Positions 21,122 to 31,527 of a DNA stretch of 64,000 nucleotides are shown piece by piece; positions within the stretch are counted from its first letter, which is position 1; each line of letters begins with the position of its first letter. Under the pieces are notes generated by a model. It was not told the DNA's origin. It did not search any database and worked only from the letters and a program-made list of their open reading frames with translations. A program made the position numbers and the translations under genes. Source of the DNA: Punica granatum (Eukaryota; Streptophyta; Magnoliopsida; Myrtales; Lythraceae); the NCBI RefSeq assembly GCF_007655135.1, contig NC_045129.1, positions 13,020,001 to 13,084,000 on the forward strand, given 5' to 3'.

Positions 21122-24095
21122 TTTCTTCTTTTTTGAAAACGTTTTGTCCTTTGGGATTTTCCAGAACTATATTTTGTATCTTCATTTTAATTTCTCATGA
21201 GCTATTAAAGAAAAGAAAAAAAGAAAAAAAAAGTTTGTAATTTTTCCAAAGGGATAGGAATGTTACCTTTTTTCTTCTTCCCTGGGGAGCATAAGCAATA
21301 TCCAAAAACCGTAACGATGATACAACCAATGATGGCAGCTCCTATTCCCACTCCAATCTTAATTATCCCCCCGCGCCTTACGCGAATCTTAATCTTAACC
21401 TCTGTGTCGGTTGCGTCCTTGCCATTACTGCCTGGGGAACATGACTTGCCAATATTTGGATTCCCCTGTTGTCTGTACAAAATGTATAGAAGAATATGAC
21501 TATTTGAGGAGTGATTCTGTATTCGGAGAAGCATGTGTTATCGGAACTTACAGTCTGTAGTTGTTGCTCGATTTGATGGAACTAGGTACGGGTCCACAGA
21601 GATCGTTGTCCGACAAGTCTCTGAGGTCAAACACGGGAGAAATGATGGCGCACAACAAAGTAATTATGTTGTATGCAAATTTAAAGATAGCTAGGGAAAT
21701 ACTGCTACGTATTAATGTACACACACTTCACCTTATGGTACAATCTAATGTTTTTACTTTGGATCGCCTAGCTTAAAATATGCGTGTGTTCAACTATTAT
21801 ACAAGTACAGCTCTCGGTGAGGTATGTAAATCTGATCGCTGAGAGATCAAACTAGATCGTACTTACACAATGCACTATATAGAATGCTCAATGCTATATA
21901 CATCGAGACTCATGCAATAAAAAACGATCTATGATCTAGTAGGAAAAGAAGAGAAAAACTCACAGATGTTCCAGATGAGGGAAGCTGGTACCCAGAAAAT
22001 CAGGTATGTTTCCGTAAATCGAATTATTTGACATGTCTCTACCCAAAATCGAAGAATAATTAATTAGTTTATGCGTAAAATTAAGATATATATATATATA
22101 TATATATAAACACACGCATCTGAAGCACTAATTTTGGCAAACGACTCACATTCTTGTTAAGGCATCCATTGTACTAAAATCTGGAAGTTGGCCGTCCAGA
22201 CCAAAGCTGCGCAGGTTCCTGACGCATGAAACACATTCCCGTGAAACCCCCCAAGGATCGATCAATACGAGATTTAATTTACTCGTACATTCAATTCAAA
22301 ATGCACGATAACCAATTATATATGCACGCATGAAAATTAAGCTGATTAAGATTATAAGTTGGACCAATGAGAAAAGACAGAAAATTGAAGAAAATTCTTT
22401 AACTATATGTTTCTAATTCTGTCTCCTGAAATGTCGATCAATGACCAAAGTGCTTACAGAGCTGTTACACGAGGAGGATCAGCATTTAAATCACAGCTGA
22501 TCCAGATCCAGGAATATGAACTTGGACGGCAAGGATCGCCGGTCCAATCACGTAGCACAGAATATGCTTTCTTCAACATTTCTAACCCTTGAACTGCATC
22601 ATACGTAATTGCATACATTCAGAGATCATCCAGAAAGGAAAAGTACATACTATATATTTGTTGGCTTTGTTAACCGAGAATAACGATATCCAGTCATGCA
22701 TAATAATATACTCACCATCATTTGGATCGGTCCCTTCGTTCAGTTCCTGGCTAAGGGAATAGGTCTCCATGGCATTGAGGATGGGAGGGAGAGTGGAATT
22801 CGCAGTTGGTACCAAATAGAATTTGGTGTCGTTGGAAAGATATAAGTTAGTGTAGGACAGTTCAAGCACAGACTCATACGGAGGGCTGATGCGGTGTGCG
22901 CTCATAAGGATCTTGTCCCTGTAAAGCAGGAATGATCGTGTCTCACCTGCTGATAGGGAAGTTACTTCGGAGAAGTACAAGTACATGTACACATTGAATG
23001 CAGAGGGGTCGGGTACCCAGAAGCTTAAATTGCTTCCAGTGATCGCTTTTTGCATGATGGCCATGGGAGGTTCATTGTAAGTAGTTCCCGTTGTGATCGA
23101 TGGGGCATCGCTCGTGACTGCATTGGCGCTGGGCACCTCGAACCATATCCGGTCATAAGTATCGTCTGGATACCTGGTGATCAACGTACTCACAAAACAT
23201 GCTCATATTCAATCACAGTGCATTATATAACACTAGCTATGTTAGTTTTCACGCACGCACAGGACAATCCATGATGTCCCGACGGCCTGGCCTCACAAAA
23301 CATATCTCAATCACAAGAATATTAGTTAGTTGGAAACTAGCTCATAATATAATGTTTTCGCGTACATACCTGATGGTCTTATTACTTCCAAAAGCACCCC
23401 TTGCCATGGCAAACAACGCATAATTTGCAGGGACGGCATTGTACATCGTGTAACGCAACCTGCACACTTCGAGCGTGGATATGAAAGGATTCATCCCCGG
23501 TTCTCTTTGAGCAATGCATATGTTTGTGGCCTTGGCCTTGACCACGTATATTGTCTCGTAAGAGAGGGGCTTATTATCTAAGGTTGTCTGCACTTTGGTC
23601 CAGTAGTTGCCATCAAACATAAGTTCGAAAGAGGGGGGGTTCGATAGTCCATCATAATTTCCGTAATAGAAGCTCGCTCGAACTAGAATCCGCACCAAGT
23701 CTGAGCCTGCAGTGCCTATATCTATCGAATAACAGTACTTTTTCCAAATAAGGTAATTGTCCGAATTCGGGAATACCCTCAGCGTCCTCATAGGGAGTGG
23801 CAGATTATCATTAACATTGATCGAAGGCACAACTTTGGGGAATCCAATCTGCATGAAGTCGGCATCCCCAGTCCAAGGAATGGAATTCTCATCAGTGTAC
23901 ATGCCCGACGCTCCACAGTTGATGCTTGCAATCAACTCTGAAAATCATATGTATATGACATGTTATGTATATGACTATGTGAAAATCGATCTCGAAAATG
24001 TTTAGACCCTTACCATTCTGAGCGGGGAGGAAAGCTGCCGAAAGAAATAGAAACAGCGTTAATATGACATAGCTGGTCATGGTTGTCCCTTTCAT
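20423..24095 (-). CDS. Malectin-like/LRR receptor-like protein without kinase
   Basis: Nine exons with consistent GT-AG sites and phases: 24095-24014, 23937-23370, 23173-22716, 22593-22458, 22218-22150, 22038-21964, 21620-21552, 21472-21267 and 20526-20423, giving 588 residues and no internal stop. Order: signal peptide (TSYVILTLFLFLSAAFLPAQ), a malectin-like carbohydrate-binding region (ELIASINCGASGMYTDE... to about residue 370), the junction motif DWTGDPCRPSSYSWIWISC, three 23-25-residue LRRs each on its own small exon (for example DMSNNSIYGNIPDFLG), a membrane helix (IIKIGVGIGAAIIGCIIVTV), a KKKKG stop-transfer and a short hydrophilic tail ending NGTT. Malectin-like/LRR proteins sit in the plasma membrane. 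Most carry a kinase, but this one matches the kinase-less class like Arabidopsis RLP4 and would need a co-receptor to signal. ATG 24095 was chosen because it directly precedes the signal peptide; the nearby GTG is not a plant start. The last exon is the least certain. Confidence 0.85.
20763..21049. mobile_element. Fold-back MITE inside an intron
   Basis: The left arm GGGAAAACTTTAGCATGACAT...GAGTTAC is the approximate reverse complement of the right arm GTAACTTGACGTCA...GGATTTTCC. Inner blocks such as ATTTAGTATTTCAG pair with CTGAAATACTAACAT. Arms are about 105 bp. It lies wholly within the last intron (21266-20527) of the malectin-like/LRR gene. No clear target duplication was found. Confidence 0.65.
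21085..21125. repeat. TTTC microsatellite
   Basis: About eight consecutive TTTC/CTTT units, in the last intron of the malectin-like/LRR gene. Confidence 0.9.
22087..22110. repeat. TA microsatellite in intron 5
   Basis: An uninterrupted run of AT dinucleotides between LRR exons at 22038 and 22150. Confidence 0.9.
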
Positions 24096-24157
24096 GCAAA
24101 TGAACCAATCCACAGGCTCTGCGGATTGATTATGTGTTTACGTATATACACAAGGAA

Positions 24158-24170
24158 AATTATATATAAT
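24158..24170 (-). promoter_or_regulatory. Candidate TATA box of the malectin-like/LRR gene
   Basis: On the minus strand ATTATATATAAT lies about 65-75 nt upstream of the chosen ATG at 24095, a reasonable position for a TATA element with a short 5' leader. It is AT-rich sequence only, so chance is possible. Confidence 0.35.
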
Positions 24171-24210
24171 ATACTAAATGTTTTGTATTTTTAACGTTGT
24201 GTACTCCGAG

Positions 24211-24366
24211 AAAGAGGGTGTAGTGTAGTGGCTAACATCCTCACCTAGTAACCTAGATGTTTTTGGTTCGATTCTCATCAGTGGGACTACATGTATTTCT
24301 TTATTTAGATTTCATTTTCATTTCATTGTATTAGGCCATGAGCCTCTTATTGTAACCGAAAAAATG
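24211..24366 (+). mobile_element. tRNA-derived SINE, clearest copy
   Basis: An A box-like GTGTAGTGGCTAACA is followed at about 40 bp by a canonical pol III B box GGTTCGATTCTC (24265-24276). A T-rich body and the 3' block ATGAGCCTCTTATTGTAACC precede an A tail. The head is tRNA-like and the tail A-rich, as expected of a SINE mobilised by a LINE. It starts about 115 bp upstream of the ATG of the minus-strand receptor-like gene, so it lies in that promoter region. Confidence 0.7.
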
Positions 24367-24629
24367 TTGTTTATACCATTGATGGATTAATAAAGCCGAA
24401 ACGAATATTATTATGACAAATGACATAACTATTTATTTATTTGTTTAGTTATTTATTAATGTTTAACGTGGAGAGCTTGAACCAAAAAGGCCCAAGACGT
24501 GTATTATAGTTATGTTTTGCCTGGTCAAAAATTTTACTTTGCCTTAGCCAAAGTAATCCTCGTTCCGACGCGTGTGAGATTCTCTCTTGATGAGATTTAT
24601 ATACAGCCAGTTTTTTATTGTTAAATTAG

Positions 24630-24772
24630 TGGTATAAAAAAAAGTGTGCGATGAGAATTAAGAATTTTAAATTCGATCAGTTGACTATCCGTGTCTTTTT
24701 ATTAATTATTAAAATTTATATTTTATTGTATTAGGTTCATGAGTTATTCTTGTAATCCAAAAAAGTCCATTG
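24630..24772 (+). mobile_element. tRNA-derived SINE copy (5' part diverged)
   Basis: Contains TTTAAATTCGATCAG where the B box is expected, then the family 3' body (TTATTAATTATTAAAATTTA; TGTATTAGGTTCATGAG; TTCTTGTAATCC) and an A tail. The 3' half matches the 24.2-kb copy closely. Confidence 0.6.
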
Positions 24773-27205
24773 GTCATATATATTGTTTATAGTGCCTCTA
24801 GAGCGGGACACTCAATAATGTCTCATGGTGAGACATATATTTTATCCATTAGATATTTTAACATGAAATCTTGATTATTCATAATATACATATTTTGCCG
24901 CTTAAATTATAGTCCTTCAACTATTAATTTCGCGATTTTTGCCCATAATAGTTTGTCACACGTGTCCACACGCGGCCAACATATAATAAGGTAATGGGCA
25001 CAGCTCAACCCTAATTAATCTGATTAAAACCGAACCAGTAGACTGATTTTTTGCAACTCCAATTTGGTATTATTTAATAAACCAGTTTGTTCGGTTTTCC
25101 ATTGGTTCATTATATCATTTGCAAACCAGGTTTTTCAGGTCTTTCATCCATTCATCCTATTGTTTTCAATTTCGATCACCATGTTTGATCATCATCTAGT
25201 AGTTGATACAAAGGTTTCCGCCTTTTCGATCATCAAATTGCTACCACAAACAATCAGTTTTCTCACCTCTGTATATTTAGTTGAAAATTTTCTTTACCGG
25301 AATTGAAACTTTAACTCCTTCATCAATTTCCCAATACATTTGATATGAAAATAACCCCCTTGTCGGACGTCTCGTTGTTGCGACTGGAAACTAGTTTGAA
25401 TTATGATGGCCAAGTCCTATCAACATGTTTTGCTTCACTTTGTCAAATCGCGCCGTGGCCCAAAGCTTCTCATATTATTATTGGAGAGTTCGACGTTGGC
25501 CAGTTGTGTTGATTTTTCTAACTTTTTTTCGGCAAGGATCAGTTTTTCTTTTGGCAACGATGATTTCCTTATTTGATTCCCCAACATTAAGGAATATTTT
25601 GCAACCTTTTTTTCGATGAGTTGATATTTTCCAAGAATATTTCATTAGTTTATTGATTTAATTTTTCTTTTAAAAACTGTTTTATACTATTCGCTTAGGC
25701 TAAAATGCACATTACATTCGGGTAAACTACATTGACTTGTAGAATAATCAAATTTATCATTATCATAGTATTATTTGCCTTGTTGGTTTAACTGATTGGC
25801 TCAAGCCAATATTGTATATCAATAACACGATATAGTCCTTAGCTTTTTTTTTGTCCACTTTCCCACAGTATAACTTCCCGGCTATATTCCCTAAAATCAT
25901 GGGATATCTTCACGAAATGCATTCCACAACATGTTTGGTTCGTCTCACGATTTTATTCCCTAAAATCAAGGGAAATTTTAAGGAAATAAGTTGGACTGAT
26001 ATATATCTCTACTGTGAAGGGAAAACTTAAGGGCAAGACCGGTGCACGTTCTACTGGGCAAGAGAGAACATAGTCACTTGAACAAAAGAAGAGGCTTGAG
26101 AAATATCTTTCCCAATACGACAATCTAACACATGCCCTCAAATACCGCATCAAGGAGTGTCACTGCTTAATCGAGAACTTGAAGAAAAAGGACGACATAT
26201 GTAAATCTTTTCTTTGTGTAATGGGAGCATAAGGGGATAAGCTAGTTTTAAGGCTCAAACCCCCGTTGTTCACTTGAGTGGCAATGAATAAGAACTACTC
26301 TTGTATTTTGATATTTTTTAAAAATTAGTTCATATTTTAATGCATGGGCCTAAATTGATCGAACCATTAGAAATTATGAATAATGATTCATTTTCATTTT
26401 GACGGAAAAATCACAGCTTATAATAGTATAATAACTGTTGGATCGGGCGCGTAGCACAATCTGCTCCAAACTACAATTTCTCAATACTGTATGGTTTAAC
26501 ATAATAATTATGACAAATATAAATTTGGACACCGCGTGCATATAATAATTCCTTGTGAATGAGTTAGTGGCAGGACATGTTCATCATAAATTGGTCCGGG
26601 TTTATTATGTAACACGTCATGGCCAATACTCTATGTCTGATACTTTTTCAGTCTTGCTTGGGTTACTTAGGATGTTGGCTCGAGCTATCAATCAATTTGT
26701 GGGGTTTTATCACAAAGCATCACAACGCTTCATTATTCCCGCATAGAAAAAAATTCCAAGCTCCAGAAAAGACATTGATAAATGACACATCTCTTCAATA
26801 AACTCTATCCCACGGCATTCTACCTCTCCCCCTTTCAATAAATAGGTCATCAACATGTTAATGACTCAAATTTCTTCTTCCCCAGTTTCAGTCTACACAA
26901 GTTATGGATCTAAATTTCTTTAGTTTGTGAGAGTAAAATTTGATCTTAAAGACTTCGAGCAAAATTGATTTTGGTTGATTGAATGACTTGCCAAAGCCGA
27001 TCTTCATATTCTTTTCATGTTTATAGTCTATGCTGTTGATGAATGGAGCAATGATGACAACCATCCGTTAGAAATAAATATCTAGAATAAGACTAACTTT
27101 TCTTCTGTTTATTATATTGGCTCCATCGAATTGTAATGTTTGCTAGAGCTTATTTGGATTATAAATAGTCTTAGTAATATGAATTTCTTTAAGAGGGAAA
27201 ACAAA
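24773..27205. other. Intergenic, no gene seen
   Basis: AT-rich. No conserved reading frame, and no element with clear ends was recognised. Confidence 0.4.
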
Positions 27206-27545
27206 AGCATCATTGAAGTGGAACCTGATAAAAAACTACCAAGTAGGTACATTTACAGATTGGCTATGACTAATTCTTGAATCTGCTTAAGCCATTTTAT
27301 GTACCCTGTTGAAAAACTGCTAAATTCGTGTATTTATATATTGGCATGGGCTAATTTTTTTTTAATTCGCTTCAGCCATCATAAGGACCTTGATGAAAAA
27401 CAGCTCAGTTGCAGTCTTTATATATTGGCTCTGGCAAATTATGTCGTTCGCCTGGGCAATTTGTAGGACCCGGATAAAAAATTGACAGCTTCGTATTGGC
27501 CGTGACCAATTCTTCAATCTGCTAGAGCAATTCTAGATAAAGGGA
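27206..27545. repeat. Diverged tandem repeat, about 80-90-bp unit
   Basis: Four successive blocks share the order: a GAT(A/G)AAAAA word, a TATATTGGC(T/A)-type word, TAATT..., and a (C/G)CTT(A/C)AGCCAT- or CTAGAGCAATT-type word. Examples are TTGGCTATGACTAATTCTTG (about 27260), TATATTGGCATGGGCTAATT (about 27340) and TATATTGGCTCTGGCAAATT (about 27420), with a fourth at about 27500. A fifth, weaker unit may lie at about 27110. The function is unknown. Confidence 0.65.
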
Positions 27546-29105
27546 TAACAACAAGTAATTCTAAAATGGCGGTTTACAAGAAGCGCATTATTCATTTTTT
27601 TTTTACATTTTCTTCCTAAATTTATTTTACTTTTTTAATTCCATAGTTTTAGGGATAGTGATCCCCGTAAAAAAACTGTCATTCCGTATTTTAAGGAAGT
27701 TAAATTAGGGAAGTTATTTTTTTCCATTTGTTTTGCAGACAATTGAAATAAAAAGGCAACCATTTATTCACCAGAAGCCACCATCGACGACATTGTTCAT
27801 CATCTTTAAAATATGTCAACAGTTATTTTAACAATCTCGTTTCCTTTCCATAATCTTGTTGTCGTTTAATGAATTTACGTCCCGCCATGCCCGTGTCCGT
27901 CGAATTCAGATCTTCGTCCAATTGCATGACAAGGCAACAACCAATGGTCATCATTAGCATGTACGAGCATGGCTAGACATAAATTGTTCATGAAACTAAA
28001 TCATAAAATTACTAAACTCATTTGTTTGATTCATTGGATTATGTATTGTTTCATTCAGCTATAATTCTCCAATGAAAACCTAAGTCTGTCTCTCTATTCT
28101 CCGGCAATGATGGGAGGCATGGCCGACGATGGTGTTTCATATGAATAACTAAATGTTTAAACCGAGTCTACGAATCACCAATAAATCCGAGCCCATTTAA
28201 TTATAAACCGCCTTCTAAAAAACCGGTTATCTTGAAAAACCGTTTGGTTAAAAAATATCGGCTTGGGTTTCTTGTGGTACAGGCAAAAGCGGTTAAAGGT
28301 CGGATAGTAATTGCGACACGTGTCGGCGTCTAAATGCGACACATCATTAATCTAACATATTTGATTGTTTTGGAATGTAATCCGATGATATTGTAACGAA
28401 ATTAAAAAAATTGCGGGTCAAAATGTTAATTTTACTAAAATGTAAAAAAGTGTATGTCCCATGTGATAGCATGTCTCATGCTAGAATTTCTCCATTGTTT
28501 AATATCGCCCAAAAGTCATCTCCTCTGACGGAGTTGAGTCAATTATTAGTTAGTATTATTAATTATTAGGCATTTAATCAGATTAATATATAAGTATGTC
28601 AAATTCGGCGAGTAAGGGAAACTAAGGATATTTCGGCTTAAATTGTGCTTCTAGAATATCTTACTTTGCGCAAGTGATTAAATAACTTTATACAAGCTGT
28701 CAGATGGAATTTGATCAAATATGCTTTTCGAGCTTGGCTGTATTTGGATTTAAGTAATTGCGATTGTAGATTTTCTTTATTGTGAAAAGTCAACGGATTC
28801 ACCGAAAAAAAAGTCAACCGAGGATGAAACAAACAATCAAACATCTGATTCTATAAATTTAATTTTTTTTGCAAATATTTGTTTTATATCTTTATGGTAA
28901 TCACTCTACAATTAAAATATGCCGGTTGATGTGGATATTATTTACCATTAAAAGCCTGTGTAATCAACGCGGCTTCATTCTAGTTGTTCGACGCTATTTT
29001 TTCCTTAAGTAAGATTTCGGATTCAAGTAATTCGAGTTTTATAAATGGAAAAAATAATGACCGGAGAGCTTTATCCAGTAGACTGATACTGCTTGACCAT
29101 AATTA
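27546..29105. other. Intergenic, no gene seen
   Basis: AT-rich non-coding DNA without recognisable genes or bounded elements. Confidence 0.4.
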
Positions 29106-29159
29106 ATCAAAACCTATTCGAGTTCTGTATACCAAGTGATACATATCGAAAACAAGCCG

Positions 29160-29460
29160 TGTGAAGGCTTAGTGCCTTGGATGTGCCTGTGACAGTACCC
29201 TGGTCATTCCCGTGGTCATGCCCTGAGGACTTACCCGAGCAGGACGATGGGAAATTAGCACCACGTGGCCCTTGGATATTCAAAATCCGAATTTCACGCC
29301 CATGTACTTCCCCGAGTCCCGAGGTATTTAGCACAATGTAGCCCGGGGATATTCAAAATCCGGATTTCACACCCCTTGACGTGTATGTGTGCACCCGTGG
29401 ATGTGCCCCAGGACATGTCCTGGACGTGCCCTGGACGGACCCAGGAACGAAGATCTCCTC
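29160..29460. repeat. GC-richer block with imperfect direct duplication
   Basis: GATATTCAAAATCCGAATTT (about 29275) and GATATTCAAAATCCGGATTT (about 29349) sit in two similar units of about 74 bp that both begin AGCAC. Around them the words GGATGTGCC and GACGTGCCCTGG recur. This looks like the remnant of a transposable element of unknown class. Confidence 0.5.
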
Positions 29461-30290
29461 TCTACAAAAAAAAGCCCATTTGTATCTATTCATCAAAAAA
29501 GAAAAGCTCATTTGTATTAATCCAATCCCAACTCGGGATTTCAGGTTTTGTTTGGTACGCGAAAACATTGGAGTTCTTAATCAAAATATAATTATATATA
29601 TGTATATATTTTTAGATATTTAAAATTAAAAAGAAAATATATGATACTTGAGTAGTTGAAATGAGAGAATTTTATGATAAAATCTGTACGAAACAATATA
29701 TTTTTCTAATTTTCTCATGAGATGCTGTTAGTATTAATGAAAATACATAACAAAGCATATTTTTTAAATTTTAAATTAAATAAATATTTTTAGTTTTTGA
29801 GCTTTTTCTAAATTTGTAATAATTTTTAATAAAAAAATTTTCTTTCTCAATTTTAAAAATATATTATGATAAGATCGAGATAGAAAGGAGTATTTTCCTA
29901 ATTTTTTTTCATAGGGCATTGTTAGTTACAAAAATCTTTAATAAAGCATGTTATTTTTTGAATTTTTCAGCTAAATAAATATTTTTGGTTTGTGAGTTTT
30001 TAATAATTTTGGGAAAAATAAAACTTCAAATTTTTTTAAAAATATTTTTTGATAATATCCGGATAAAACAATTTTTAAAAATATTTTCTAATGTGTTTAT
30101 AAGCTGGATCTATCACCGCATTACAGATAGAAAAAAATACTCATAAATCATCATCACCCAGCATTTGATAATAGTGCTGCCCAAAGACATAACGGTAAAT
30201 TCTTTAATTACAATTTTCAACAATTAAAAACATACATATATTATAAAATAAAATTGATGAAAAGGAAACTTGATTATATTTTCAATTGGG
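29461..30290. other. Very AT-rich intergenic DNA
   Basis: Nothing recognised. Repeated words (TTTTTGAGCTTTTT / GGTTTGTGAGTTTTT; GATAA(G/T)ATC(C/G)) at about 29790-29890 and 29980-30065 suggest an old duplication. Confidence 0.35.
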
Positions 30291-30292
30291 CA

Positions 30293-31172
30293 AATTACAA
30301 AAAAAAAAACCTAAATTTTGTAAAACGTCTCAATTTTACTCTAAATTTTACTTTGTAACAAAAAAACAACATGTTTTGATAATCGTCCCAGATTTGGCTT
30401 CTGTTACTATTCCCTTAAGATTTTTGTCTATTTGCTTACGTGGATTTTATGGGACTCACTAAATTTGCACATTATTTGATCATCTTCTCTTTTCTTTACA
30501 AAGATAACTTAAGTTTTCATAAAACTCTCAATTTTGTTCTAAATTTTGATTAAAAAAATACATGTTGGTATCCTGTTTTGATCCACCAGCTCTAAGAGAG
30601 AACATCAACAGCATTCTTGACTATAACTCGGAAACATTCAGCTAAAAAAGACTATAACCCAGAAACTATTACAGAAAAAGACCTAGCAAATCTCAGATTA
30701 CTATTCACAGTTGGGTTAGCCAAGTTACATCTCACCGATGGATGACAAAAATGGCAATTTTGCCCCTCCTCCTTGTGATCATGCTAGGTTGTCGATTTCG
30801 ACTTTTTCTTGTGTTGCGATCCTCGTGCATCGCATAAAATGCCGTTGATGTTCTCTCCTGGAGTCGGTGGATCAAAACGGGGTGCTAACATGTATTTTTT
30901 TAAATTACAAATTAAAATATCGAATAAAATTGAGACTTTTATGAAAACTTAGGATATTTTTGTAAAGAAAAGAAAATATGATCAAATGATGTGCAAATTT
31001 GGTGGGTCCTATAAAGTTCACGTAGGCAAATAGACGGAAATCTTAACAGAATAGTAATGAAGGTCAAATCTGAGATGATTATCAAAACATGTAATTTTTT
31101 TGTTACAAAGTAAAATTTAGGACAAAACTGAGACGTTTTACAAAAGTTTTTTTTTTTTGTAATTTACCCTTT
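30293..31172. mobile_element. Large palindromic (fold-back) element
   Basis: The outer arms begin GGGCAAATTACAAAAAAA and end TTTTTTTGTAATTTACCC. They stay complementary for about 300 bp on each side, through blocks such as AAATAGAC, CACTAAATTTGCACA and TAATCGTCCCAGATTTG with their reverse complements. Inside, a second inverted pair (30563-30600 and 30855-30890) resembles the first bases of the LTR at 31528. No open reading frame of note and no clear target duplication. Confidence 0.7.
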
Positions 31173-31522
31173 ATTCTATGAAATGCGTGGCCTCCATTCC
31201 TAGTATTGAGAGTGGAGCTACTGTTTGAACGGACTAATGGCTTCAATGCTACAGAATGCATAGATTTCTAAATAAAATGTTCTCAGATTTTTTAGATTTT
31301 AAAATTCTTAAGGGATCGCGAGTTTTAAAGTTTTGAATAAATATTTTCTTATAAGACTTAGATCAAAGAATATTTTGAAAGGAGATGCAATTTGTTATAG
31401 AATATTTAATAAGTCATAAATTTTTAACAGAATATAATTTGAATTTCATAAGATTTTATTATATACCCTTATTAAATAAATCTTGAGTTTCTAATTTTTT
31501 CAGTTTTATAAGATCGTTTAAT

Positions 31523-31527
31523 AATAA
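31523..31527. repeat. Target site duplication AATAA (left)
   Basis: The five bases before the 5' LTR, AATAA, are repeated immediately after the 3' LTR at 49574-49578, as expected for integration by a Ty3/gypsy integrase. Confidence 0.9.
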
